NCBI GenBank assembly: GCA_022606425.2
Contig: JAHDVF020001510.1
Location: 1,103,001-1,167,000 of the forward strand
Direction of reading: 5' to 3'
DNA from: Lepidostoma basale
Taxonomy: Eukaryota > Arthropoda > Insecta > Trichoptera > Lepidostomatidae
DNA: 64,000 bases
Each line of letters opens with the position of its first letter. Positions within the stretch are counted from its first letter, which is position 1. The translations under genes were made by a program, and so were the position numbers. The notes under the pieces were generated by a model. The model had not been told where the DNA came from and ran no database searches. It saw only the letters and a program-made list of their open reading frames with translations. Positions 1 through 10,020 of the stretch are shown one piece after another.

Positions 1-162
1 AACGCACATTCTTCTTGGTGATCTCATTTCTACGGCGTTTATCCTGCTTCCATCCTTCTTTTGCCAGCTCCAAGCTTCACTTCCATACATGAGGGTTGAC
101 ACTAGAACTCCATTGTGTACTGCCATCTTTGCTTCTGTGGATATATTTCTATTTGCAGTAAT
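1..162 (-). pseudogene. LINE-A reverse-transcriptase fragment
   Basis: The reverse complement codes for decayed MAVHNGVL, TLMYGSEAW and INAVEMRS, matching the middle of the better LINE-A copies at 11100-11893 and 31020-31855. It is cut by the window edge. Confidence 0.7.
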
Positions 163-400
163 TAAACTATATATTATAACTTATGGAAATAGTACTGCCA
201 TAATGTAGTTAACATATTTGCAATCACTCTGAGTTGTTAATTGTTTTTTTTTTTGCGTAAATGTGTTAACGTATGTCCAAATGAGTCGCGTACCTAAATT
301 TTGTTCGTTTGTAATGTTACATTTGTTGAAAACAAAAAATATATTAATAAAAATAGTCCATTGTTTTGGCCGAAACACTATAATACTTTAACATTATAAA

Positions 401-593
401 CTGTTAAATCAAAAAACTTTGTTTAATAAATCACAATTGTATTTTATTTTTATTTTACGTGGCAGCTGTTTCATCAAACTATGTTGACATCATCTGTCAT
501 CGATGATGTCAACACAGGTTGACGAAACAGCTGTCCCGTAAAATTAAAATACAATATTGTGATACATAAATCAAAGTTTTTTTAATTTAACAG
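401..593. repeat. Foldback element with ~90-bp arms
   Basis: The left arm (401-494) and right arm (502-593) are imperfect reverse complements around a short loop. Matching stretches include CTGTTAAAT at the outer ends, AAACTTTG, and GGCAGCTGTTTC against GAAACAGCTG. It resembles a MITE or a foldback end but has no clear target duplication. Confidence 0.75.
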
Positions 594-687
594 ATTATAA
601 ATAATAATAAACAATTTGGTAAGAAACGAATACTTGGTAGTTTGACATATTTAAAAATTGAATTTAATAGTTTTAAAACATTTAGTA

Positions 688-773
688 GAAAAACCACTTT
701 ATTTTGACTAAGGAGTGCCAACCGGTTTCACTCTGTAACGAGCTTCCTCCTTACTTTAATAAAGTGTTTTTTT
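688..773 (-). repeat. Hairpin cassette with GAAACCGGTT core
   Basis: Arms at 688-714 and 743-773 (AAACCACTTTATT against AATAAAGTGTTT, and CTAAGGAG against CTCCTTA) flank a core that reads GAGTGAAACCGGTT on the - strand. The layout resembles the hammerhead-like ends of Penelope-type elements, but the CTGATGA strand of a hammerhead is not preserved. Confidence 0.4.
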
Positions 774-894
774 TTTATACCAAGTGTTTAATTAAATTTT
801 AAAAATATAAATAATTAATGTTAGATAAGTTATTATAGGTTAGGTGAGTTTATAATTAATATTAAAAAAAAATTCAATAATCTGTTTAAAATGT

Positions 895-1115
895 AAAACT
901 AACTAACTAACCATCACGCCGTCTCCCCGAAAGGGTAGGCAGAAAGAATGGACTGTCACACATTTACTGATGCAGCACTCCATCCTTCTCTTTTCGCCCC
1001 GCGGGAGACGCGGTGTGATGGGTTGCGAACCTCATCGCCACCATTAGGCATCTCCCGCGCACACTTCGATCGTTCACCCACAAAATAAATCTAAAACAAA
1101 TAATAAAAAATACAA
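895..1115 (-). mobile_element. SINE-A copy with LINE-A-type 3' tail
   Basis: On the - strand it reads from GTTTTAGATTT through GAACGATC, GCGGGAGATGCC, TGGCGATGAGGTTCGC, a GAAGGATGGAG stretch, and then the LINE-A 3' end (GACAGTCCATTCTTTCTG, GACGGCGTGATGG) with a GTTA repeat. Other copies are at 10205-10425, 23766-23870, 24775-24985 and 44447-44625. GGTTCGCAACCC resembles a pol III B box, but box A is not at normal spacing. Confidence 0.75.
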
Positions 1116-1317
1116 TGATATAAAATAAAATAACAAAATAATAATAATTTAACATAAAATATTCTTTTTAGATGGTGCACATATTGTCTATTTAATTGAT
1201 GTTCCACGAATCCACCGTTTTTTTTTATTCAGCACATAATGTAATAACACATAATGTTTTTTTCGATGTTGCACATGTTGACATGGACGATCCGGATTTT
1301 TTGTTCTTCCATGTTTA

Positions 1318-1472
1318 AAATGTACATTTAGTTAAAATCCACAATTTTTTTTCTTCGACCGCTTTCGGCAGATTGCTGCCATTTTCTGGTCATAGAAGTT
1401 GGCAGCAAGCTGCCGAAATCGACCGAAGACAAAAACAATCGGGGATTTTAATTAAATACACATTTTTAAAAG
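1318..1472 (-). repeat. Inverted-repeat cassette, hammerhead-like
   Basis: Outer arms (ATGTACATTTAGTTAAAATC against ATTTTAATTAAATACACAT) enclose CTTCGACCGCTTTCGGCAG and, inverted, CTGCCGAAATCGACCGAAG. A GGCAGC-AA-GCTGCC stem followed by GAAA recalls stem II and the GAAA of a hammerhead. Confidence 0.45.
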
Positions 1473-1479
1473 ATTTAAA

Positions 1480-2630
1480 AAATATGCTTATTTTTATTAT
1501 TTACAACGAACTTCTACCGTGAAATTTGAAATAGCAAAATTATTTTAATTATTATGTATTATTATTGTTTAATACTTTTTATTAGTTCTTACTGATAAAA
1601 AATAATTATTTGCACTTATAGCAGTTATTAGCCCAGGTTCATTTTTTAAATTTAAATGTATCGTTTCTTTGTATTGAATAGAATTTTAAATGCGTTTTTT
1701 ATATTAGTCTTTCTTTGTTTAGTTTTTATTATATATTTACTCCTAAAGATAGAGAGATTATAAACAAAGTTATTTTCAATTTCCAAAGTGTAAATTTATT
1801 TATACATGTTAGGTTAGGTTAAATAAATAAAAATATTACTAATTAAGGTTAGGTCGTATGGCGTATCTTTGGCGCCACCAAATCCACCTGCTGAGGGAAG
1901 TTAACCCCTACAGATAATCCCTGGAGAAGGCAACGAGAAACTATTCCAGTAACACATCCCAAATCACTGTGGCGAGAAAGCGTTCAATGCAGAACCTGAC
2001 GCGGCACTATTAGATGAAGAAGACTGACTGGCGGGAGGGCGAACGAAGCTCAGTGTTCTTCCATGGCTTGCATACATTGTTTTCTATTTTGGAATTCCAT
2101 AAAACAATAAATCACCCATGATAATGCACACACATGATTGAATTTATGTATCCCCAATAAACCGAGCAATAAAAATATAATTAACATATTTCTACTCACA
2201 TGGTTCTATGGATTTCCTTTGATGTTATTTTTTCCACTATTTTCATAAATTTGGTTCACGCTGCAGTGATGTAAAGCGCTATTTAACTCGTAATTTTACT
2301 CACATGAATTAATGCATTTTGCCTTTGATATTTTTTTTTCACTTTTCGCCTCGATTCTGCTGTAATTGTGTAAAAAAAACAATTATTAAAACACAAAAAA
2401 TAATAGTTACATGTAGATAGAACCATTTTTAATCATTTAAAGACTTTAAAATGCTAAAACGTTGGGCAGAACGCTAACACTTCAAATGACAGATTACTCG
2501 TGGGCGCCATTTTGAAAATCTAAACCATAATGTTAAATGTAACAATTTTAAAATACGTTTTATGAAATATTCACCCACTTTTCTGAAATTTTTTTTCTGT
2601 TCTTCAAAATCAACTGTTATCGCTGTCTGT
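1480..2630. other. AT-rich interval, nothing coding
   Basis: No gene is supported. At 1805-1860 there are short TTAGG-like steps (GTTAGGTTAGGTTA), too short to be a telomere repeat. A GC-richer patch at 1860-2070 (GGCAACGAGAAACTATTCCA, GACGCGGCACTATT) looks like a retroelement 3' tail, but the family was not recognised. Confidence 0.4.
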
Positions 2631-2704
2631 GTTTGCAGTGCAAATGGCGACTTCTAATATTTTACTTTTCAATAGCTTCTTGCGGTAGAGAAAAAAAATC
2701 AAAG

Positions 2705-3265
2705 AAATCAATGGTTACAGCAGCAAGACTCATTAAAGGCATTCCAAAAAAGTCCCATATAACACAACATCTCAAAGAACTTCACTGGCTTAAAAGTCCA
2801 AAAAGAATCCAGTATAAACTCTGCTGGACAGTCTTCAAAGCGCTACATGGAATGGCACCAAGTTATATCTGAACTCTGTATAACAGACAACCTAAATTCA
2901 ATGAAATCCACACTTCGCTCGGCGAACTCCTCGGCAATAGGAAGATTAGTTGAGCCGAAGCGTTGCCCCAGTACAACTTTCGGGGATCGAGCGTTCGCGG
3001 TAGCCGCTCCATCAGCTTGGAACAATCTCCCTTCACACCTCAGGTGCATTAATGATCCGACAGATTTCAGATCTAAATTAAAAACCCATCTTTTTCATAT
3101 TTCATACCCAATTTAAACATTTATACTTTGTTCTACTATACTTTTTAATCGATCGCTTTATAAGCGGTCACATTTAGATTTTTAGATTTAAAACACGTCT
3201 TAATGCGCCCTTGAGGTGATTACATCACAAAAACGGCGATTTAGAAGTTAGCATATTATTATTAT
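2705..3265 (+). pseudogene. L2/CR1-like LINE 3' end, one frameshift, ATT tail
   Basis: Codes for AARLIKGIPKKSHIT, LKELHWLKSPKRIQYKL and FKALHGMAPSYI. After a one-base slip near 2865 the next frame carries SELCITDNLN, STLRSANSS, FGDRAFAVAAPSAWNNLP and a stop at 3114-3116. This is the C-terminal signature of L2/CR1-type reverse transcriptases. The 3' end has GCGCCCTTGAGGTGATTACA and an (ATT)n run at 3255-3270. A tail-only copy lies inverted at 26821-26935. Confidence 0.8.
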
Positions 3266-3271
3266 TATTAT

Positions 3272-3460
3272 TACTAACTAACTATCTAACCATCACGCCG
3301 TTTCTCTGGAGGGGTAGGCAATGAGATTGGACCGCCACACAGTTTCTTTCCAGGAATGCTTCTCTCGCTTCCTCAACATTCTTATGTCGTGTCATGCGCG
3401 CATGTCGACTTTTCCGTTTCATCCCAATGATTATGAATGTATTAGTTACATATATAAACG
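3272..3460 (-). pseudogene. LINE-A 3' end
   Basis: The - strand ends in a decayed GTTA tail after ACGGCGTGATGG. It codes for remnants of the ACMTRCMNVEEAREV segment seen in LINE-A copies. Confidence 0.75.
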
Positions 3461-3520
3461 GCACAAGAAAAATATAAAGAAGGAGGAAAACGTAGCAAGA
3501 TCAAATCAATTAAATATTAA

Positions 3521-3787
3521 ATGCCGAACATGAGTCGGAGATATCGACTTGTGTGTATGGCGGTCTGTTATATGTATATACCCAGACTCTTCTACATTCA
3601 CACACAGAGATACACACGCTCATCGATTGTTCCTACTTCGAACATGGCCCACCTTTCAGAAACTGATATTTATTTTAATTCCATGTCAGCCGATAAATAC
3701 GTCCTTAATAAAATAAAGAAAGGATTACTAAGACAATATAATAATAATAAATTGGATGATTTAAAGAGCGCCATTTTTATGAATTAA
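3521..3787 (+). other. Open frame of unknown meaning
   Basis: An 88-codon frame continues past the end of a LINE-A fragment. No family was recognised and base use is like its surroundings. The part MAHLSETDIYFNSMS is the only stretch that looks protein-like. Most likely chance or a decayed exon. Confidence 0.15.
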
Positions 3788-3844
3788 TCATCTCAAGGGC
3801 GCTGTAGCTCCATTTTATAAACTAGTTGAAGATAAAAATTGTAG

Positions 3845-4035
3845 TTAAAGTGAACATTTTGGTTCAGAATAAACATTTTGTTAAAAATAAACATTTTGTT
3901 AAAAATAAACATTTTGTTCAAAATATAAAAAATAATTAAAAAAATTTTAAATAACGTTTTGTTATGAATAAACATTTTTGGAAAAAATAAACATTCAGTT
4001 GAAAATAATTTTTTTGCTACAAATAAACATTTTCA
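3845..4035. repeat. ~18-bp AT-rich minisatellite
   Basis: AATAAACATTTTGTTAAA and variants repeat about nine times with slippage. Confidence 0.8.
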
Positions 4036-4189
4036 CACACAGCAGAGCTCCTTAAGGTGTTGCGTTATGTGAAAATACTTCGGAACACCCTTAATCAGTC
4101 TAGCTGCCGCGTTAAATGCAGACTGGAGTTTATTGATTTGCTGTTTTGGACATATGAAACGGACCAAAAAGGTCACATGAATTGGAGGA

Positions 4190-4548
4190 CATATGAATAG
4201 AAAAGGACATATGGTTTAGACATATGAAACAAATGGATACGGGAAGAATAGTTAAAAAATATATACAATTAGTTTGAATGAAAAAAGAAGTCGAGGAAGG
4301 CCGAGGCATGTGCATAACATTTGGATCACATTACTAGTCCCTCCTTCGATGTCTACTCCATATTATCATATACTTAAACAAATATTAAATGTCGGTCACG
4401 TAAGGAGTCAGATAAACCTACGTGCGTGCATAAAATGATGTATGAATGTTAATGAAGTGATAGAAGCATATACAAAAATTACAGTGTTGCGGTCCATCGT
4501 ATCTACCTATCCCTTCAAAGAGATGACGTGATGGTTAGTTAGTTAGTT
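4190..4548 (+). pseudogene. LINE-A variant 3' end with GTTA tail
   Basis: Decayed matches to the FGHMERM, KSRGRPRH and GHVRSQ region end in GACGTGATGGTTAGTTAG. Many stops. It leads straight into the tandem unit described at 4549-7040. Confidence 0.75.
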
Positions 4549-4776
4549 AACAAGCCCTGTATAGTTTGCGAATGCGTGATTTTGCTGTTCGTTACTGTAC
4601 GTTTAGAGTTGGTTTGAACGATGTACGAATGTTGAGGAAGTAATAAAAGTATGTCAGGAAAGGCAAGAGACGGCGTGACATTTAGTAACAGTGGAACCTG
4701 GATAATTGACATTCTAAGGGACCAAGCCAACGATGGTCAATTAACCAGGTTTTCCAATTATCGAGTTTTTCATGTA

Positions 4777-5220
4777 CGAGGTCTGTTCAAAAAGTATCGC
4801 GAATTTTATATTTTTTCAAAAAGTATTTATTTATTCATGAATATCTATTTTGTCCCCTTCAAAGTAATTCCCCTCGGATATAATACATTTATGCCAACGT
4901 TTTTTCCAATCCTCGAAGCACTTAAAAAATCATTTTTTGTGATCTTGTTCAGCTCCTCCTTCGATGCCGTCTTTATCTCCTCAATCGTGGCGTAGCGTCG
5001 TCCTTTCATGGGCCTCTTCAGTTTTGGAAACAGGAAAAAGTCACAGGAGGCCAGGTCTGGGGAATACGGTGGCTGCGGCACCATTACTGTGTTGTTTTTG
5101 GCCAAATATTCGCGCACAAGCAACGATGTGTGAGCAGGGGCGTTATCACAAAAAATCAAAAATCAAATATACGTAGCCAGCGGAAATTCAAAATTCGCGA
5201 TACTTTTTGAACAGACCTCG
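4777..5220 (-). mobile_element. Internally deleted mariner with perfect TIRs and TA duplication
   Basis: Both ends share 31 bp beginning CGAGGTCTGTTCAAAAAG, flanked by TA at 4775-4776 and 5221-5222. At 444 bp it is about a third of a full mariner (~1.3 kb). It is young by the near-identity of its ends, but it cannot move alone. Confidence 0.92.
4845..5159 (-). pseudogene. mariner transposase, C-terminal third only
   Basis: This codes for the last part of a mariner transposase, the enzyme that cuts and pastes the element at TA sites. CDNAPAH carries the second catalytic Asp and CDFFLFPKLK the third. Thirty-four residues lie between them, the D34D signature of mariner proper. YSPDLASCDFF is intact. 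The DNA-binding N-terminus and the first catalytic Asp are missing through the internal deletion, so no activity is expected. The frame itself has no stop over 104 codons. Confidence 0.93.
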
Positions 5221-5796
5221 TATTCAGGTCTAGATTGGGCTTTGGTTTTTCAACCAGGTTTTGTAACTACATAAACAGAAAAGCAATAAAAACAATTCAT
5301 GGATTGATGCATAAAACAATTAATAAAAATTTAACAAAAGTTTAATAAGTAAATTGTAATTGTACATTCGTGCATACACAAACAAGCAATAAAATTGAAT
5401 TATTGTGGCTTGAAAAAATCAGTTATATGGGCCTGCTTCACACGCTAAAAAATGATGGACAACTCTTCGCGAGATTTACCGACGTCAAATTCTTGGATTA
5501 GTTTTAATTTTGGGCTCAAATCAAGGCCGTTATATTAACGTTTGTGAAACATTGCGATTTAAAATGGACCACCTTTGATGAGTACAGAATAAATACTGAG
5601 GAGTTGTAAGTTTACGGAGATCGAGAAGGCAGTGCTCTCCAATTACAGAGGCTTAGGGCCAGAATGTCAATTTCAATTAAACAGGTTTCTTTTTTCCAAT
5701 TAAAGAGGTTTTATTGTTCCAAGGGGGCGGGATTTTTCGACCAATTATAGAGTTGTGCCAATTAACCAGGTTCCAATTAACTTACCTAATTGAATT

Positions 5797-6328
5797 AGGT
5801 AGAAACAATTTCAGTTGGGTTGGGCGGCCTTTGGAAAATTACGTCATGTTCTCGCCTCTAAAATACCACAATGCCTCAAGACTAAAGTCTTCAACCAGTG
5901 CGTCTTGCCAGTCATGACGTACGGAGCCGAGACGTGGACACTGACGAAAGGACTAGTCTACAGATTCAAGGTCGCCCAACGCGCTATGGAAAGAGCCATG
6001 CTTGTAATAACCTTGAGAGACAGATTTAGATCGAATTTATTCGTCAGCAAACCAAGGTGACTGAGGTGACTCTGAGGATAGGCGGGCTGAAGTGGCGGTG
6101 GGCTGGCCATATCTGTCGGAGAACCGATGGCCGATGGTTGATACGGGTTCTGGAGTGGAGACCGCGTACAGGATTCTGCAGAGTTGGACGTCCCCCTGCC
6201 CGCTGGACCAATGATCTGAAGAGGATTGCTGGAACTGGATGGACGGGAGCGGCAATGGATAGAGGGCGGTGGCGTTTGGGAGAGGCCTACATTCAGCAGT
6301 GGATAACAGACGGCTGATGATGATGAAT
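5797..6328 (+). pseudogene. LINE-B, RTE-type 3' end with TGATGA tail
   Basis: Codes for KTKVFNQCVLPVMTYGAETW, VAQRAMERAML, then after a one-base shift near 6057 GGLKWRWAGHICRRTDGRW and EAYIQQWITDG followed by TGATGATGATG. A C-terminal domain of this kind and a TGA-repeat tail are typical of RTE-clade LINEs. The sister copy is at 25255-25740 on the other strand. It is inserted inside the pogo-like element. Confidence 0.85.
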
Positions 6329-6471
6329 TATCCAGGTTCTACTGTAGTAGCTAATATGCCCTGTATGGTTTGCGACTGCCTGATTTTTATAGATATTTAG
6401 ATATTATAAATATATGATATTATAGATTATGATAGCTTATATACGAATGTTGCAGAAGTAATAAAAGTATG

Positions 6472-6878
6472 AATGTTACCAATATTTGTAGACAAATACT
6501 GGATTTTACCCATTGCGGGTTAATCATTTTCTCCTGGCGTTGTCTAGCAAATGTAGCCTTTCACATTGCATTAATAAAAGATTTTCTGCTTAATGCTTAG
6601 ACCTATTCTTAATAGATGGCGCTAGTGTAGATTAAACTAGTAACATGTGAAGTGTGGTGCAACATAGTAGCATATATACAACTTCCAAAAATTTGTCAGA
6701 CGTGGTGTGTTATGGTTAAGAAGGGTGGAATGGGGAATGTTGTTAACATAAAGCGTTCGCTTAACCCAACCAATGACTGGTCATATGTCTTGTAAACGCC
6801 TCGACCACCATATTCTGTTTCCAAAAAAACAATTGACATCTTCGTCTCTATTGAGATACAATCAATCCTTGATAAAAA
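6472..6878. mobile_element. MITE-1 copy with TATG duplication and a sister empty site
   Basis: TATG flanks both sides (6468-6471, 6879-6882). The interrupted LINE-A sequence AAAAGTATGTCAGG is unbroken at about 4645, giving a direct empty site. Features of the family are TGTAGACAAATAC near one end, CCCATTGCGGG, a GCGCCATCTA block, ATGACAGGTCATAAGTC-like sequence, and TCTCAATAGAGACGAAG near the other end. Confidence 0.8.
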
Positions 6879-7324
6879 TATGTCAGGAAAGGGAAGTGCC
6901 TCTGTCCATTTCTCTTTATCCCTTTGAAGAGACAGCGTGATGCTTAGTCAGTTAGTTAACATGCCCTGTATGGTTTGTGTCTGCCTGATTTCGCAGTTGG
7001 TTTCCGTGCGTTTAGAGTTGGTTTGACTGCGGGACCCGCTCGAAGAACAACCCAGTAACCTTGATTCCGAAGACAATGGAAAGTCAATAATCGCATCTCC
7101 TCACAGTTATGTTTTATTACGAAACTGTTCGCAGCGGTTCCAGCTAGCGATGGGGTCGCCGTAACACAGAGATTACCATCGTATTCACACGCGTGTTTCT
7201 TACTTATTAAACATTTTAGGCAACATAAACATACTTATAAAAGACATCATAATATAAATAGGCAAAAACTTTGGTGTAGTGTTATAATTTGTACTTTGGT
7301 GTTTAATTTTGGAATTGCTACCAT

Positions 7325-7608
7325 TCCCTACTAACTAACTAACTAACCACACGCACACTTTCATCCTTGTTTTGCCAGTTCCATGATTCGCTTCCATACA
7401 TTAGGGTCGGAAGAAGAACACCATTGTGCACTGCCATTTTACGTTTTTTGGATAGGTTTTTGTTTGCGATGACATTTTTAAGTGCACCATTCACCTGCCC
7501 CAACCCTACTTTTAATATCCCTCTCCAGTCGCCCATCTTTTGTAAACATACTACCTAAATACACCAACTCACCTACTTGCTCCAAATTTTCACCATTCAC
7601 ATTCCTTC
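7325..7608 (-). pseudogene. LINE-A reverse-transcriptase middle part
   Basis: The - strand codes for YLGSMF-like, GDWRGILKVGLGQVNGALK, IANKNLSKKRKMAVHNGVLLP and TLMYGSESWNWQ. This is the thumb and connection region just after the palm motif. Confidence 0.8.
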
Positions 7609-8005
7609 CTTCCTTCCTTCCTTCCTCAGCCTATTCCTGTCCACTCCTGAACAAAGGCCTCATCCATCTGCTTCCATGTCATTCTGTCCTATGCAGACTG
7701 CATCCAGGTTATTCCGGCGTGTCTGTTCAGATCATCCTTTCAACGTAGTTGCAGTCGCCCTGCACTTCTCTTTACCGTCCACGTCTCTTTTCTTGTCCAT
7801 TTTTCATCTAAACTTCTGGCTACGTGACCTACCCACTGCCATTTTAGAGTCGCCACCCGGTGGATGATGTCAGTGACCTTTGTTTTTCTCTCACCGTATC
7901 GTTTTTGATACTGTCTCTTAGGCTTATTCCTTACATGGCTCTTTGGGTCACTCGTAGTTTCTCGGCACTTTGTTTGGACAATGTTATAATACATTTTCAA
8001 AACCA
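7609..8005 (-). pseudogene. LINE-C fragment, RTE-like
   Basis: The - strand carries CRETTSDPKSH, GERKTKVTDIIHRVATLKW and VGHVARS. It ends near a (TTCC)n run at 7606-7625. Sister copies lie at 12735-13235 and 17020-17210, all on the - strand. Confidence 0.8.
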
Positions 8006-8493
8006 TGAGTAAAGAGAAAAACTGGCTTCTTGATGTTCTGAATAGATGTCTTAAAATTTAATTTAATTTGTAATATCGTATGAGAATATAAACCTTTTTA
8101 TAAATGTTAGATTGCAGTGTCAGTAAGGAATTTAAAGTTGTAGTTGAATCAGTGAGAGACTTTCACACATTTCCCACACTTAAATCGTATAACTCCACAT
8201 CCCAACCCTATTGCGAATCGGTTACCGTCTATCAATTACATTTGCCGGTTCACTGCAGTCGGAACTGCGGTTGATCTTATGGGTTAATTGTCCGCAGTAT
8301 ATTCTCCATAAACAAAACACGCTGCATTCTTCCTGCTAAATGCTTAACATAAAACAATAACTTATTCCCGTTTAAGACTCTTAGAAATCTTTCGAACGCG
8401 AAGGAGCACTTATGCCTTAGATATTCTATCCTGTGTGGTATTGAGTTTTTTTGAACTCAACAAAATAAAAAGAACTCAATGACAAATCATAGA

Positions 8494-9628
8494 ATATATG
8501 AGGCATTCAAAGGAAAAGTGGACTAACCCACCCACATGGAAATGTGTCTAAAACATGTGTCTCTTCGATTCAAGAACGGACTAAACTTAGTTTCAACAAT
8601 ATTCTTTAGATGGAAGTGTTTTTTTTTTGTTTTTGCATTTAAATATTTAAAAATATTCTCAATGCAAAGTGGACCATAATGGTCAGTCCAAAGTATTAGT
8701 GCCGCAAATGAAGTTCATGTATATTGTGTCCAATTCTGATTATGTGGTGAATGATATTGACTACAAATTTTTAGTGAGTGGTCATTCCTATTTACCATGT
8801 GATCAGGTTTAATTGAAAAACAAAAATGATTTTTTCTAGATATTTAAAAATCCGGAACACTGGATTCAAGTAATACAATCAGCCAGGAAAAGTAATCAAT
8901 TTAAAATAATCTCAATGGAAAGGGATAATTTTTATTCAACAATTAAATTGGAGAGTAACATAGTAAATAGAAAGGTCTCACTTGATGGATCCAAAGTAGA
9001 GTGGTTGAAAATACAGTGGTTGAGGTATACAAAAACCGAACCATTTAAAATATATTTCAAATACTCAAACAACATTGAAGTGATTTTCTCCATAGTGGAT
9101 ATTTCAAAAAGATTGTCAGTCTCAATCACTACTCTAGATGCATTGTATCCACAAGGAAATACTACCACAGCGATGAAGAAGAAGGATTTAATTTCCTTCT
9201 TGACTTCGTACCGCCAATTTTCCACAATTTTTGTAACAATTTGAAGACCAATAATATTCAGTCAGATGTAATAGACGTATCTGATTCCGAAAGGGATTAA
9301 AATTATAATAGATATATTTTCTATATACCTTAAATTTCATTTCACTTTTCTTCTATCCTAATAAAAAAATGGACTTAACATAATAACACTTCAACGCAAT
9401 AGTGGACCAAGCCACCAAAAAAGTGGTATTTATTAATTTCTTGGCCAAAAACTGATCTACATTAAAATTAACTTATATTTTTTACCAAGAATCTTTCTTT
9501 ACAATTAGTATTTGTTGTAAAATTTACGTAACACAAAGAGATGAAATTCGATAATTTCTAAAATGCGCCATTACTCAAATCTATGGTAGATGGGGTTAGT
9601 CCACTTTTGCTTTGACTGCCTCATATAT
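8494..9628. mobile_element. 1.1-kb DNA transposon with 37-bp terminal inverted repeats
   Basis: The left end (8494-8530) and right end (9591-9628) match as reverse complements: ATATATGAGGCA, TCAAAG, AAAAGTGGACTAACCC. The flanks are AT-rich, so the target duplication (AT, TATA or similar) cannot be fixed. The inside holds the broken transposase-like gene at 8640-9300. The superfamily was not recognised from the TIR. Confidence 0.75.
8640..9300 (+). pseudogene. Broken transposase-like gene (DUF7869-type motif)
   Basis: Over three frames the sequence carries MKFMYIVSNSDYVVND, FLVSGHSYLP (8771-8797), GLIEK, NPEHWIQVIQSARKSNQF (8849-8902), VEWLKIQWLRYTK, PFKIYFKYSN, ALYPQGN and KKKDLISFL. These recall a protein family common in insect genomes, with GHSYLP near a final acidic residue and a C-terminal K-W-L-K-I-W-R tail, thought to be a DDE-type transposase remnant (DUF7869-like). 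Frameshifts at about 8800, 8845 and 9200 break it. It sits between the terminal repeats of the surrounding element, so it is probably that element's own gene. Family name is from memory. Confidence 0.5.
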
Positions 9629-9639
9629 AGACGATAGAC

Positions 9640-10020
9640 AACCTTCGTGACCGAGTGGTAAGTGCCTTGACTGCCACCTCGAAGGTGCAGGGTTCGATTC
9701 CCGACGAGGGCAGTGTGTTATCACACTGCCTTCGTCAAATAAACGTGGCACGACAAATAAATGCGACCTCGTGGCAGAGTGGTTACGAGCTCTGACTTCC
9801 ATGCCAAAGGTCCTGGGTTCGATTCCCGGCGATGGCAGTGTGATTGTCACACTGTCTTTAGTCTGGTGTAGAATTCACGTGACAATAAAATGGCGATAGA
9901 TTCGCTACCTATCACATGTCACGAGAATCAATATGATAGCTATACCCTTTACATCGATTTGGCTCGCGCTGTAATGATGTAAAGAGCGATTCAACAAAAT
10001 AATAATAATAATAATAATAA
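9640..10020 (+). mobile_element. SINE-B dimer: two tRNA-like heads, one body, AAT tail
   Basis: The first head (9643-9715) and second head (9765-9838) both have box A (GACCGAGTGG; TGGCAGAGTGG) and box B (GGTTCGATTCC). After the second head comes the body: GTGTGATTGTCACACTGTCT, TTCACGTGACAATAAAATGG, CTACCTATCACATGTCACG, and a 3' end TTTACATCGATTTGGCTC, GAGCGATTCAAC, then (AAT)n. The box B-type promoter means pol III transcription. This is the longest copy in the window. Confidence 0.88.

Larger units (their letters stand above)
4689..6344. mobile_element. pogo/Tigger-like element, host to two nested insertions
   Basis: Ends CAGTGGAACCTGGATAATT (4689) and, inverted, CAGTAGAACCTGGATAATT (6344) form TIRs; TA steps lie beside both ends. 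Subterminal CAATTAACCAGGTT-like motifs recur at 4738, 5676, 5697 and 5760, as in pogo/Tigger non-autonomous elements. No transposase remains. It contains the mariner at 4777-5220 and an RTE-type LINE at about 5797-6325. Confidence 0.6.
4549..7040 (+). repeat. Three tandem LINE-A-tail units, split by later insertions
   Basis: Each unit begins GCCCTGTAT(A/G)GTTTG (4553, 6360, 6962), has GTTTAGAGTTGGTTTGA and runs into a LINE-A tail (AAAAGTATGTCAGGAAAGG, GACGGCGTGA). Unit 1 is split by the pogo-like element at 4689-6344 and unit 2 by MITE-1 at 6472-6878. Lifting out the insertions leaves a simple tandem triplet. Confidence 0.65.

Noticed and set aside
1805..1860. TTAGG-like steps suggesting a telomere remnant
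   Set aside because: Only two or three imperfect steps; too short to tell from chance in AT-rich DNA.
4964..5176. + strand frame over the mariner
   Set aside because: Shadow of the transposase frame on the other strand.
9643..9838. Possible functional tRNA genes
   Set aside because: Boxes A and B are good but acceptor arms do not pair, and both heads are followed by the SINE-B body.
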